From positions 1 to 64,000 of the forward strand of contig JARBJD010000052.1 in assembly GCA_033064195.1 (NCBI GenBank): 64,000 nucleotides of DNA, in the 5' to 3' direction. Source of the stretch: Blattamonas nauphoetae (taxonomy: Eukaryota; Preaxostyla; Oxymonadida). Each line of letters starts with the position of its first letter. The stretch's first letter is position 1. The translations under genes and the position numbers were made by a program. The notes beneath the pieces were generated by a model that was not told where the DNA came from, searched no databases, and saw only the letters and a program-made list of their open reading frames with translations. This document shows positions 1 to 10,865 of this stretch, piece after piece.

Positions 1-1
1 T

Positions 2-142
2 TTTACTCATCCTCCAGCACCGATTCTAGCCACAACTGCAACCACATGGTGGGTCTTACGATACAGTAATGGTGAACCAAAAGTTGAGTACTATCCGAAT
101 CACACATTGAAAGCGTTGCATAAAGATTTAGGAATCATGTAG
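2..142 (+). CDS. 3' end of a first capsid-like gene (partial at window edge)
   Basis: The window opens inside a reading frame of 46 residues that ends in TAG at 140-142. Its residues (HPPAPILATTATTWWVLRY, then a short charged tail) line up with the end of the next gene, which reads PPPPILALHQATYWLFWI followed by a similar tail. It is therefore the tail of a second, diverged capsid-like copy lying directly upstream in the same orientation. The rest lies outside the window. Two tandem capsid copies could be a duplication within one element or two adjacent insertions. Confidence 0.5.
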   Translation, partial: FTHPPAPILATTATTWWVLRYSNGEPKVEYYPNHTLKALHKDLGIM

Positions 143-214
143 AGACTCTCATCGGGAGTTCGAAGCCTCTGGCAGTAAAAGAAAATAATGATATTGTATT
201 TTTATTTTCTATAA

Positions 215-1903
215 ATGAGAAGTTTCAGATCTAATCAATCCAAACCAACATCGACATTAATTGAGCAAATTGAAGTGCAATCATATCTGCCAAAACAATG
301 GGATTCAGAACCTCACATCTACTCCATCCAAGAAGTGCATCCAACAAATCCTCCCATGCCATGCAGAATTGGAGACGAGATTGAAGTTCCATTGTGCTAT
401 GATGGTCATGATGTGACTGAGTTTGCGAAGAGTCATTTGCGTATCGATCTCACGATGACCTTTCCGTATTCATTTCAGATTGGTGAAACGGGAGATTACG
501 TCGGACTATCCGGAATATTCGTCGGATACAAATCATCCTCAGATGCAATTCGAGATATGAGACTCGTTGATAGTCATGGTAACATTTTTGACAATACACT
601 TCAGAATAATCATGTTCACGAATCATTTCTGTATCACACATTCAAGTCACATGAAGAGAAAAACAACATGAAGCATTGCTACAGCCTTTGGGAAAATGTT
701 CAGAGAATGGATCAGAGTGTGTGTGGATTCTACTATGTCCCAGTCAACAGAAGCAAAAAAGAATTCACTGCGACAATTCCTTTTGTGATTCCATTTGTGA
801 ATCTACTTCCATTGAGTACATTTGATCAATATCCCAATTCAATCTTTGGTAATTTACGTTTAAGATTTCACTTGACAACTGATTCACTAGTGTATTGTCC
901 AATTCAGCCTTCAACTGTCATTCGAAAATCTTCCGAAGGTGGCCGTGAATTGTATCCAGATAAAGACTGAATGACTCTTTCGGATCAATCCAACATGTTC
1001 TTGATGTCTGAGGGTGACTTTTCTCCCGTAATACAAGAATTTACACAGATAGGAAATCCTGTACTGAAAGCTACCAAGAAATGGAGTTATACTCCAAATA
1101 CCAGTAGAGTCGCAGAGGTTGTCGCCGTTGAATACACTTGCACTGTTCTTTCTTCATCAGTTGATAAAGTCTCAACAATTTGTTACGGATATCAAATCAC
1201 TGATGCAACAAAACAATCTCTCTTCAACACATATTCGAAGACTCTTTATGTTCTGAAAGCAGAAAGAATTGACACTCAATCATTTCAATCAAAAGCAACA
1301 GCAATGGGAGTGAGATCAAACATCAGTATCAAACTCAACAATCTGATGAATCTGATGTGCTTATTCCCAGAAAGACCAAATGAATGTACAGTCTTCAGAA
1401 ATCCTCACTACGTTGGTCTATTCAAAATGCTTGGATCCAACTTTCCCAATTTCCCAATGTCAACAATCTCACCAGAGTTCTATCAAATGATGATGGTGAA
1501 TGGTGATTTCATTGGTTGTTCTGCAACGGAAGAGTTTGAGAATTCAATTTGTTCAACTCGAGTGTTTGACTATAGAGGAAAGGATATCAAGAGAACAAAA
1601 CCAGTTACGGATGCAACTTCTTTCACATTCATGGTTCCAACAGATCGAAGTGAAATCGCTGGTGGTGAAGAAGGTATCTCAACAGCAGAATCAGTGAATA
1701 TCGTCTACAGAGGATCACCAATCAATCAGGGAGAACTCGATCCATATTTCACATCAACCAAAGATGGACCTCCTCCTCCAATTCTAGCACTACACCAAGC
1801 AACATATTGGTTGTTCTGGATTGAGAATGGACAACCACGAGTGCGATATGTCATTGATCGTCGACTCCAAGAAGCTTATGAAGAAGTGAAGAGAGGATAT
1901 TAA
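215..1903 (+). pseudogene. Major capsid protein-like region of the virus-like fossil (broken)
   Basis: The region encodes about 560 residues of acidic, beta-rich sequence without membrane spans or a signal peptide. It contains features common in double-jelly-roll capsid proteins: a proline-rich entry strand near the start (HPTNPPMPCRIGDEIEVPL), a central PFVIPFVNLLPLSTFDQYP stretch, and a C-terminal PPPPILALHQATYWLFWI strand. The upstream partial copy shares the C-terminal motif. Length and position beside a fibre gene fit a structural protein. The region is broken (about one break) and is annotated as a fossil. Assignment to the capsid fold comes from pattern and context, not from a profile match. 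Confidence 0.5.
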
Positions 1904-1934
1904 ATTGAATATTTTATTTTTGTAGAAATCACAA

Positions 1935-2345
1935 ATGGTCAAACGTTATTTCTCAATTCAGAATTCTCACACTGCTCAACTCCCTCCTGATTTTACCAAT
2001 TCTAGAAACCAAAAATATGTTCACTTTCTTGACTGCAAACTCATCCATGTGAGGGAAGAGATTAATGGGAACTCAACTATCATCTCAAAAGACATTCCTC
2101 AGCACATCACAATCCACGGTGATTGGATCCAGACTGATGCATTCAATGACTCATATGTTGCTTTCTGCAACGAACAGATTGCGAAGCGAAAGAAGTGGGA
2201 ATTAAGCACTCGACAATCAATTGTGAAGATCTGGTTCAAAGACGGTTCTGGTGACTCAATTGAGATGGAAACATCAGAGACAATCAATGGAAAAATAATC
2301 AAAGAGTATTTTGAATTTCTGGTTGATCTCATGTTGGAGTATTAA
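1935..2345 (+). CDS. Small virus-like gene, unknown structural-type protein
   Basis: This 136-residue frame begins 31 bases after the capsid region, on the same strand. It has no signal peptide or membrane span. It is mixed alpha/beta with aromatic-rich strands (KYVHFLDCKLIHVREE, HITIHGDWIQTDAF, SIVKIWFKDGSGDSIEME) and a hydrophobic C-terminal helix. The spacing suggests it belongs to the same element and may be a minor structural or penton-like protein, but no motif proves this. I do not recognise the family. Confidence 0.45.
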   Translation: MVKRYFSIQNSHTAQLPPDFTNSRNQKYVHFLDCKLIHVREEINGNSTIISKDIPQHITIHGDWIQTDAFNDSYVAFCNEQIAKRKKWELSTRQSIVKIWFKDGSGDSIEMETSETINGKIIKEYFEFLVDLMLEY

Positions 2346-2416
2346 TGCTTCGCATTTCTATGATGACGGAGTCATGGTACTAGTCATTGTTTCGATCAGG
2401 GAATTATATTTTTGGA

Positions 2417-3238
2417 TTAGTTCATTGATGACCGTCTGTTGTTGTCCGACAATTGAACATAATTCCTGAATGGCTTTGATACAAAAACAGGAGAGTTCTG
2501 CATATCAACTTGAAGACAATCTGGATTGGAATCATTCACGACTTCAGGGAATATTTCTTGGATCTGTTGAGCAATCACTCCAATGTGTTTCTTCTCACTT
2601 TCCTTCTTCAAACATTCACATTTCTCTTTGCAGTTCCTCAAGTGTTCTTCATCAGTCTCGCTCTCAATTTGCTTCGTCACTTTGCTGATCTTCGAGTCGA
2701 ATGTGTTGAACTGATACTGCACGATTTCCACTTTATTCAGTTGTTCAAGAACATCGGGGTATGGTTCAATATTCCTTTTGACTCTTCTGTCTGACAACTG
2801 AGAAAAACTTCCTGTTGTGGATATTGAAAACACTCCTGAACCTGTGTCCTCATCGTAGTAATACAAAGCTGGTTTGTCACATGGAGACCACATTATTATT
2901 CCATCACCATTGAACTGAATTCCCGAAGTTTCTGCAAGCGATTGTGATATTGAAATTCCAGAAGAAAATGTTGAGGACGGGTATGTTCCAGGATACTTCG
3001 GAAGTGATCCTTCTGAGATATTCCACTTCGCTCCATTCACATTGATCAATCCTCCAATTGTTGGTGTCGTGATCGATCCATTTGTGCTCACCACTTTTTG
3101 GATTGAGGATATCGCTGTCTTGTGTGCTTCTGTTGTCTTCTGAAGTGAGTCAATCACTGCTGTATTCTCGTTGGTTGTCGAGAGATTATGATCAATCGTT
3201 TTCTCAATCATTTGTGAATTGTATTTTTGTCGATTCAT
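2417..3238 (-). CDS. Fibre/spike-like protein with C-terminal S74-type intramolecular chaperone domain
   Basis: This 273-residue frame converges on the capsid block. Residues 1-60 are a helical, coiled-coil-like stem. Residues 60-150 are Gly/Ser/Thr-rich beta sequence typical of trimeric fibres. From about residue 152 the motif SDRRVKRNIEPYPDVLEQLN and then HIGVIAQQIQEIFPEVV match the chaperone-of-endosialidase (peptidase S74) domain, which trims itself off phage and viral fibres. The Ser-Asp pair at the domain start is the usual self-cleavage site, and the RRVKRNI core is intact. It is part of the virus-like fossil, and this gene looks whole. An adhesin role is known for the domain family, not shown here. 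Confidence 0.7.
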   Translation of the reverse strand: MNRQKYNSQMIEKTIDHNLSTTNENTAVIDSLQKTTEAHKTAISSIQKVVSTNGSITTPTIGGLINVNGAKWNISEGSLPKYPGTYPSSTFSSGISISQSLAETSGIQFNGDGIIMWSPCDKPALYYYDEDTGSGVFSISTTGSFSQLSDRRVKRNIEPYPDVLEQLNKVEIVQYQFNTFDSKISKVTKQIESETDEEHLRNCKEKCECLKKESEKKHIGVIAQQIQEIFPEVVNDSNPDCLQVDMQNSPVFVSKPFRNYVQLSDNNRRSSMN

Positions 3239-3690
3239 TTTTTTGGACTTTCATTGAAAATAAAATTCTTGATTCCCTTATGAACATACGTCACCAGCAC
3301 ATTATTTCTGACATACTCAGAGACTAGCGAACAGTTCTCTTCTCTCATTGATTCAATTAATGCTTGTTCTGAACATACTCGACGTCTTTCCTTGTACATC
3401 GCAGTTGGATTCATTTAATACAAATTAAAAAAATTCAAAAATAAAATTTCATTCGTGATTTTATCATTTGTGATCTTCCGAGACTTCGATCCTGTCATCG
3501 ATGGGTTCGATCAGTCTTGTTTGATCCGTGAAAGTACTTCAATGGGACACGATCCTCTCTTCTCATTCCTGAATGCTCTTTACTGTTTCGTTTTGGTGTG
3601 TTTCACTTTCTACTATCTCATTTGTTCTCTTTTCTTTTTTTTCTCTTCATTCTCGTTCTCGATCCTTCACTTTTTTCTTCTCCTCTCGTT
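3239..3690. other. AT-rich spacer between fibre gene and satellite
   Basis: No convincing gene is seen. The stretch is rich in T runs and CTC/TTC motifs, and short open frames in it are low-complexity and Phe/Leu/Ser-rich. It may hold the fibre gene promoter, since the fibre gene reads leftwards from 3238. Confidence 0.4.
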
Positions 3691-5110
3691 CAGGTACACT
3701 ATTATGTCTTATCTTCAGAGATTTCTTTTCTGACTTGTTTTGAACAGGTTTGCTCCATTTTTGAATTCATTCTTTCCTAAAACTTACTTCTGTACCAACG
3801 CCGATCAAACCGAAAGTGGACCTGAAGATCAGGTACACAGATGCGTTTTATCGCTTAAAAGTATGTCTCTCGTGATTTACCAAACAGGTATTCTCTTCTT
3901 TTTTATTCATCTTTTCATAAAACATCTTCATGTACTCGATCTGTGTGATCATCAAACTCAGGTACACTATTGCGTCTTATGACCAGAAAGTGCTGTTCAC
4001 TGAATATTTGAAACAGGTTTGCTCTCTTTTTTGTATTATCTCTTTATAAGACACAATGACGTACCAGAATTTTCACTTCACTTTTGACATTCTCTTTTCT
4101 GGTACAACACTTCACTTTATCCTCTCATTTTCACTTCATTGTCAGTTTTTTTTCATTGTCTCTCACTTTTTTACAAAATTAAAATTTAAAATGACGTGAA
4201 CAAAATTTTGATCCTCATCTTTGCTCAAAAAACTTCGTGATTCATCGATAAAATTGTATGCGTTGGTACACCACTTTGTTGTACTTTCATTCAACTTTCA
4301 TTTCACCTTTTACACTTCACCACTCTTCGATTTGTGCTCTTCATTTTTTCTAAAACACAACGGTGTACCAACAAAACGCGATCTGAAGTGATCATCCAGA
4401 TCAGGTACACCACTTCACCTTATCGTTTCATTTCACAACTATTTGATTTCAATTCTCTTTTTTGATCAAAACAAGGTAGAACACAGAACTAAAAATGTTT
4501 GATCGTCAAGATAAAAATGAACTGTGAGATCTGGTACATGAATGTGTTTTATCACTTCAAACATTGTTTCACTTCACAATTTTGATCTCTTTATTGACAT
4601 TTTTGCTCTAATTTTTCATAAAACAAAGTGGTGTACCAACGAGATTCAATCTGAAATGATCGGTGAGATCTGGTACATGAATGTGTTTTATCTTTTAGTT
4701 TTCACTTCACTCACTCTTAATTCCTCTTGTTTTCTGAAATTTCGTTGAACGCGTTCATAAGGTGAAGTGATGTACCAACGAAGTGAGAAAAACAATGACT
4801 GGAGAGATCTGGTACGTCACTTCACCTTATCGTTGCTATCATTGTTTCACTTCACACTTTTACTCTAATTAGAAACATTTTGGTCAAACTCGTTCATAAA
4901 GTGAAGTGGTGTACCAACGAAATGCGAAAAACAATGATCGTTCAGATCTGGTACGAGATTTTGTTTTATCGTTTACTTTTCACTTCACTCACTCTTTTTT
5001 CTCTTTGTTTGCGACATTTTGACGAACCCGTTCATAAGGTGAAGTGGTGTACCAACTGAACGCAAAGGATCAAGATCGCTCCGATCTGGTACATGATTTT
5101 GTTTTATCGT
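3691..5110. repeat. Tandem satellite, about 139-bp unit, about 11 copies
   Basis: The core (C/T)(A/T)GGTAC recurs at 3691, 3830, 3959, 4099, 4264, 4402, 4531, 4670, 4809, 4948 and 5086. Most steps are 138-140 bp, with two of 129 and one of 165. Most units also carry an upstream GTACCAAC about 40 bp before the core, so TGTACCA and TGGTACA form an imperfect dyad. TTTTATC follows the core and CACTTCAC runs fill the rest. The last four units are the most regular. It lies directly beside the virus-like fossil and may be its subterminal repeat array or a host satellite. Confidence 0.8.
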
Positions 5111-6560
5111 CTCATTCTCACTTCATTTACATTTTAGTACTCTAATTTTGTGAAATTTGTTTGAACACGTTCATCAAACTCAATACTTTCCCACAATTTT
5201 CACTTTTTCCATTTCACCATTCACTATCATACTTGCCCACTTCATTGTTGCTTCTTTCACATTCTTTTGGTCTAATTAAGAGAAAAAGTCGACGAAAAAT
5301 GAAGTATTGTGATGTGCTCGTGAAGTGTGAATGACTGAAAAATGGGTTGTAAAATGAGGGGAATGAAGAGGAGAGTTGAATACCTGAAATGTGAAACGTG
5401 GAAAGTGAAATGAGAGATGAAAGGTGTTGAAGTTGTTTAAGCTTAGACAAACGGTATGATGGAAAAACACATAAAACCAACATTATGAAAAAACTAGTCG
5501 TCAAAAGTGTCGTGAAAATTCAGTACTCCCTCCTCGAAAGGTGAGAAAGAAGATGTGATGTGAGAAAATCGGGGCAAAAATCGATATGAGTGAAAAGTTG
5601 GTGAAAATGTGGTGCAAAAAAGGTGCGTTCAAAAAAAGAGGACTATGAAGGTGAGGTGATCGGGAACCGAGGAAAAGCGTCGGAAGGACGCAAATGTGAA
5701 GATTTTGAAAAATCTAACGTAAAAAACGAAAACTGACGAAAAAAGTGGTGAAAGATGACGTGAAAAAGTGAGGTTGAAAAGTGTCACCAAAAGGCGACTC
5801 CGAGCGAAATGAAGTGTAAAAACGCAAATAGGAGGCAAAAGTGATCCTAAAAAGTGAAGTGCTGAAAGCGCATACATTTTTTTTAAAATTCGGAGAAACT
5901 CGAAAAATGGAATATGGGTTGATCTAGAAAAATCCCGATCCGGCCTTGATCTAACCAAAAATCCAAAAGTGTTTTTTATCGCGAATTTCACCTTCTGAAA
6001 TCGATTTTGTAATTTTAGAAGGTGTTTGAGGTGTGTTTGAGCCATATAGCAGCAGTTTTAAGCAAGTTCTGAAAATCGACTTTTTGGTCACTTTTTCGAC
6101 CACTGTTCGGTACGTAGCTCCACGAATTCTCAACCGATTTTCATCAGGATTGTTTTGATCGACGACTCACATCGTCCTCGACATTTTAGAATTTTTTTCG
6201 ATTTTTTTCGAAGTGGTTCTAAAGTTGGATTCACTGTGTTCGAGTTCAAAAGTGAAAAAACATCGAAAAAAGTGACAACATTTTTGGAATATGGCAAAAA
6301 TTTGCTTCAAAATTGACGCTTAAAATGAGATCAAAATATTGAACATATTTTTGGAATTTAGGTCAAATATTGGCATCATTGAAATGGCCTAAATTCCTTT
6401 TAATACAAGATTTAGAAATGGTCAATCGGAATTGACTTTTCGTTTCTGATTTCAATGACTATTTCAATCTGGTTCCCAAATCGTCTACTATACTACTCTC
6501 TCATTTCACATTGTTTTTCAGAAATTATCCTCTTTTCGCAGTGCAATATGGTGTAGGTTT
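5111..6560. other. AT-rich apparently non-coding region
   Basis: No supported gene is seen. Open frames are short, low in complexity and lack neighbours in the same frame. From 5280 the plus strand is purine-rich (GAAAAAGTG-type runs) while the satellite before it is pyrimidine-rich, a sharp strand-composition switch. Nothing else is recognised. Confidence 0.4.
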
Positions 6561-6740
6561 AAAAAATGAGGTATGATCACAGGATGTACGAACAAGCGCA
6601 GAATCAGGATAGAGATGTCTTTAACCCGGTCTGTGTCAGCATCCCCGAACCTGGAGTCAAACCCAACCATATTGGTCCAACAAACAATAATATAAAATTT
6701 GAGAATTCAATTCCGCGGGGAATCGGAGAAAACCTTAAAA

Positions 6741-7060
6741 TACTGTTTCCACTTGGAATCCACCAATTTTTTCAAAACTTTGTGCCCTCAAATCTCCACA
6801 ACCAGCCATCCGCGTTAAATCCAATAAAATGCATTGTGATCGTAAAGATCTCGACAAAAGCTGCTCAAAAAACAAAAGATATTTTTTCCTAAGAATTTTT
6901 TGTCGAGAAAAATATGGGTTTTTTTCCATTCTCCCAAATATCCAGAATTTTTTCTCCAAATTTTTTTCTAAATGTTCATTTCGCCAAAAAAACGTTTTTG
7001 TGAAAAACTTCAACAAAATCGGTTCACTGGTTGTTGTGATATTGCCGAAACGATTTTTTT
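6741..7060. repeat. Diverged interspersed repeat, copy 1
   Basis: This stretch shares an ordered series of blocks with 8400-8740: CTCCA(C/T)AACCAGCCATCCG, AAGATCTCGACAAAA, TTTTTTCYTARGAA, TGTCGAGAAAA, ATATGGGTTTTTT and AAAATYGGTTCAC. The copies differ by many substitutions and small gaps. In the second copy the block lies inside inverted repeats at 8256 and 10865, so the family is probably an old non-autonomous transposon. The limits of copy 1 are approximate. Confidence 0.65.
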
Positions 7061-8255
7061 GATCGGGCAAAAGGGGGTATTTTGAGGTTTTCTCCCGACA
7101 CAGGGGTTTCGGCGCGGAACCAATTTTTTAACTTTTTTTTTGTTTGACCAACATATTTCTGTCCAGTCCAATCTTCCATTTTTAGAACAAGAAACAACTG
7201 TGAATTGCACTCGCACGCGATTCCGATCCATAGTACGACGATGGGGTGACTCTTCCAGCTCAGCCAATATTCCCTCGGTTCCATTCCATTCGTGAAGCAA
7301 CAGCAAGTGGAGTTGATTCTGCCAGAGTCATCCTCGTTGACTTTATGAAATTGTCCGAGCGTGGGGGACGGATACCCTGCTTCATCACTGATGGAGACAT
7401 GTGCCGTCTGCACATATGCAGGAGTAAAGTGTCGTATTTGGAGTTCGCGACGGCTTTTCCTGGGTTGGAGGAACGCAATTCATGGAGTGGAATTCAAGTT
7501 GTTCATTTTTTCCTTCACTTTCCACTCTCCCAAATCGACGGTATTCTCTTCTTCCGAGAATTCTCTTCAGATGGTCGGAAATGCCACGATGTTTTCCGGG
7601 TACCTCAATTGTGAGGGGACAAAGTCGGATTGGAAAAACTCAGTGAGAGGGGAAAAACTAAGTCGGATTGGAAAAACTCAGTGAGAGGTGAAAAACTCAG
7701 TCGGAGGGGAAAAAAACCGGCCGGAGGGGAAGAATTTCAAGGACAAGGAGATTGAAGCGAAATGAAATTCTGATCGTGGATAGTATAGGGAGGTAGAGCT
7801 GTACACTTCCATTCCTCGGAACCGGGTTCGGGTTCTGTCGTCGACATTCTTTTTTCATTTCTGATCATTTTTGATCATTTATCACATCTTCTTTCTCTTT
7901 TCGTTTTTTACACTTTTGGAGAGTTTGCGAAAGACTGGTGACAGTGATCGTGCGATCCTGTGTGAACTGTCTTTGATTCTCAGATTTAATCATCGTTCTA
8001 ACAAAACAACTTAGTCCACTGACTACCAATGAAATGCATGGTGTGAATTCTTCATCTTTTCTCATCCAATTCCATTTCTTTCCATGAGATGCTCAGGACA
8101 AAGTCAAGAGTGTTGATCGCTTCTCCAATCAATTTTGGGTGCTTGGGAATGATTCGTGCCATTTCTTCGCTCCCATTCTCGATCCTCTTTATGTTTGACT
8201 TCCTTGTCGATTCAGTCAAAACTCACATGAGAATCACTGCAAGAGATGTCTTTGA
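7061..8255. other. Region without supported genes
   Basis: No coding region is supported. Several open frames overlap on both strands at 7246-7614 but none has recognisable domains or consistent codon use. The only structure seen is the short tandem repeat at 7623-7735. Confidence 0.35.
7623..7735. repeat. Short tandem repeat, 38-bp unit, about 2.6 copies
   Basis: AGTCGGATTGGAAAAACTCA starts at 7623 and again at 7661. A third, shorter unit beginning AGTCGGAGGGG starts at 7699 and then degenerates into GGCCGGAGGGG runs. The first two units are almost identical. Confidence 0.75.
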
Positions 8256-8777
8256 GCCGTCAGAAAGGCGCCGAAATTCAGTACCCGCCATAAAGCGAGA
8301 TTTTTTCTAGGAAATGTTGTTTTGATGAGGAAATAATTCTGGCAAAATTTTGGAGCTAAAGACCCATTATTGGGCTCTGTAGCTTCATACAGTAAAAACA
8401 CACAGTTTTTTCTACTTTTCGACGTCATATCTCCATAACCAGCCATCCGTTTTGAACTAAATAAAGTGCAGTATATTCGAAAAGATCTCGACAAAACGTG
8501 CTCAAAAAAGAAAGACTGTTTTTTCTTAGAAAAAAATGTCGAGAAAATATGGGTTTTTTGGAGTTTTCCCAGAAACCCAGCATTTTTTTTAAAAAATGAT
8601 TCCAAAATGTTCGAATCCTCAAAAAAGGATCTGGATAAAATTTCATCAAAATTGGTTCACGGGTTGAGATATTGGCAAAATGAATTAAGAAAAGTAGGGC
8701 TTTTCAAGTACTAGGCGGTTTTCTCAGCGAGTTCCTGGCATTTTTTTCAAAAATTTTGTTTTCTTAGTACGACTATA

Positions 8778-10797
8778 AAGTCCTAAATATACCCGCGATG
8801 TGGAATAAACCCGATAGATCTCATCTGGGAGGCTGCATTTTTCGATGAATTAATATTTCTATTTCTCGTGTAGAATCGCGTCATTTGTTGCGTTTTTTGG
8901 AATTTAAGACGAGTGGATCATTTGAAGGTGGAATTGTTCTTTTTGATTCCATCATCAACGGTGTTGACCATACCATTTTTATGTCAAGATCAGAAAAGTA
9001 CAGTCAACCAGAGATATCCACTATATCGAAACTCGCATCACAGCAAGAATACAGATTGATACCGAATCGCGTCCAGCGGGACTACAAATCCAGCGTGACC
9101 ATAGTATTCCGGGAACGATGCTCGAAAAAGCAGATGTGTGTTCTGTGCATCAACTATCAAGAGCAAAGAAAGCAGAAAAGACAAACAGAGATATTGCGAA
9201 GAATGGTCGGCCATCCCGACTTTTACAGCATCAAGAAAAGAACTGGTCGAATTTTCCCTGGACGAGATCAAAAATCTGGGAACATCGACAAAACTAAAAT
9301 ACTGCAAAAGTCCCAATTTTATTCTTTGTATCTCTTTAGGCAAAGGATATGGAGGAAAGCAGTGGACGATTCGACTCAACGAGACCTCCATTATCAAGGC
9401 AGTGGCTAAATGGTTTCATCGAAAGACACAAAGAACTCCAGAGTTTCAAACCTCATTTCACAGAAAATTCTAGGATCGAAGCTTCAACGGAAGGAACAAT
9501 GAAATACTGGATTTCGCTACTAGGTGAAACTCTTTCGGAGTTTCACATCGATTCTGATCTTATTCTAAATTGTGATGAAACCTCAGTCGTTGTTCATCAA
9601 AATGACAAATCACAGCGCGTCACCTCAACAGACAACCCAGAGATCCTTTCTCCCTCCATTCCAAGACATGAAAATGTCACACTCTTCGTCACAGTGTCCA
9701 CGAAGGGAATTCCACTTTCACCTATCCTGCTGTATCCACGCAAAATAGACCGTCATGAATTCATCAACTTGGAGATTCACGGGTTTAAAATCATCCTACA
9801 AGGAACAGGATGGATGACGAAGGCGATATTTGAAGAAATCGTGGAATCGTCGTTGATTCCAGAAATCGACCAACTGAGACAAAGGCTCCACAAACAGGGA
9901 AAAACTGCATTAATAATCACAGATGGTTGTTCCTCACATACATCAGATCGGGCGATTCGGCTTCTAAAGGATCATAACATTCGTATGATCCTGATTCCTC
10001 CTCACACTTCTCACATTTGTGCACCTCTAGACCAGTATGTTTTTGGATCATTTAAGCAAATCCTGTCTACAACGTTCCTGCCACCTCCAGGATGTTCCGA
10101 ACAGGAGTTTAAAACAGCTTTAGTGGCCGCGTTGCCTGGAGCATTTGCAAAATCTACCACTCCAGATATTATTCATGCATCGTTCTCCGCAACTGGAATA
10201 TTTCCGCTCTCAATCGAAGCTCTCCTCGGAAATCTCCAAAAATTCCGAAAAAGAGCGGGCCATAGTGGAATCGAGAGCGAAAAAAGTACTCCGCCTCAAT
10301 CACCTCCTAACTCACCTATGTTGACTCATCTCATCCCAAAATATGTTGGACGTCTCCTTGATGTATCTGACGAACAACCAATCGATTCAAACTTATCTAA
10401 ACAAGACCGTCTCCGATTGATCATTCAAGCACCACAAATTCAGGAGGCTCAACCATCGCCCACTCGACCTCATGTTATAAAAGTGAAAAGAAAAGTCTCA
10501 GGGCCTCCCACTCCATCAGAAGCGATTCTTGAGATGGAGCAGTTCACCTACAATTCTAAAAATCGATCCACCGTTAACTTCTGACTTTCTTCCACCAAAT
10601 AAACAAGCTAACTCACAGTTTCTCTCATTTTTCTACTCACAATGGCACTTTTCTTCAGAGACTGTTTCATTATTCCAAAAAAACGCATTAATAAGGACGG
10701 AGGACGTGTCGTTTGTGAAATGGGTCACAAAAAGCGAATGAGCGATAAAGAATGACACTATCGGGTTTATTCCCCATCGCGGGTATATTTAGGACTT
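8778..10797 (+). mobile_element. pogo-like DNA transposon 1 (2.0 kb, 40-bp TIRs, TA target duplication)
   Basis: The left end at 8778-8817 returns inverted at 10758-10797 with one mismatch, and TA flanks both ends (8776-8777, 10798-10799). Each end has ACCCG starting 13 bp from the TA and a second ACCCG 18 bp further in. The interior encodes a DDE transposase. TA duplication plus a DDD triad with 35 residues between the last two acids place it in the pogo/Tigger branch of Tc1/mariner. It sits inside an older TIR element. The near-perfect TIRs suggest recent movement, but the transposase N-terminus is shifted in frame. Confidence 0.85.
9349..10584 (+). CDS. pogo-type DDE transposase, catalytic part
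   Basis: The 411-residue frame opens with the end of a CENP-B-like DNA-binding region (SRQWLNGFIERHKELQSFKP, residues 16-35). The DDE_1 fold follows: first Asp at 76 (LILNCDETSV), beta strands TLFVTVSTKGIPLSPILLYP, second Asp at 192 (ALIITDGCSSHTSD) and third Asp at 228 (IPPHTSHICAPLDQYVFGSF). All three catalytic acids are present. The tail from about residue 290 is low complexity and Pro/Ser-rich. Expected N-terminal helix-turn-helix sequence is not in this frame; open stretches in the other two frames at 8885-9473 suggest one or two frameshifts upstream. The catalytic core may be sound, but the full protein is not encoded. Confidence 0.8.
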   Translation: MEESSGRFDSTRPPLSRQWLNGFIERHKELQSFKPHFTENSRIEASTEGTMKYWISLLGETLSEFHIDSDLILNCDETSVVVHQNDKSQRVTSTDNPEILSPSIPRHENVTLFVTVSTKGIPLSPILLYPRKIDRHEFINLEIHGFKIILQGTGWMTKAIFEEIVESSLIPEIDQLRQRLHKQGKTALIITDGCSSHTSDRAIRLLKDHNIRMILIPPHTSHICAPLDQYVFGSFKQILSTTFLPPPGCSEQEFKTALVAALPGAFAKSTTPDIIHASFSATGIFPLSIEALLGNLQKFRKRAGHSGIESEKSTPPQSPPNSPMLTHLIPKYVGRLLDVSDEQPIDSNLSKQDRLRLIIQAPQIQEAQPSPTRPHVIKVKRKVSGPPTPSEAILEMEQFTYNSKNRSTVNF

Positions 10798-10865
10798 TAT
10801 CTCAAAGGTTTCTCGAAAATCTCGATTTATGGCGGGGTAATGAATTTTAGCACCTTTCTGACGGC

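Larger units (their letters stand above)
1..3420. mobile_element. Virus-like (Polinton-like) fossil, left part cut by window edge
   Basis: This block holds two capsid-like gene copies in tandem, a small structural-type gene and a convergent fibre-type gene. None resembles the host genes further right. Capsid plus fibre without nearby host exons fits a Polinton/Maverick or related double-jelly-roll element. The polymerase, integrase and packaging ATPase expected of a full element are not in the window, so they are either left of position 1 or absent. The element is broken, with about one visible break in the part seen. The right limit is set only by where virus-like coding stops. The reading frames are otherwise open, so the copy looks fairly young. 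Confidence 0.6.
8256..10865. mobile_element. Old non-autonomous TIR element, split by a pogo transposon
   Basis: The sequence at 8256-8306 (GCCGTCAGAAAGG, then ACCCGCCATAAAGCGAG) returns inverted at 10812-10865 (CTCGATTTATGGCGGGGTAA, then CCTTTCTGACGGC). The arms are about 50 bp and imperfect. Without the pogo insert at 8778-10797 the element would be about 590 bp. It has no coding capacity of its own, and its inner part is related to 6741-7060. No clear target duplication was found. Confidence 0.65.

Noticed and set aside
5629-6045. 138-residue minus-strand frame as a gene
   Set aside because: Low-complexity Phe/Leu/Arg composition, no homologous neighbour and no domain; it follows from strand-biased AT-rich DNA.
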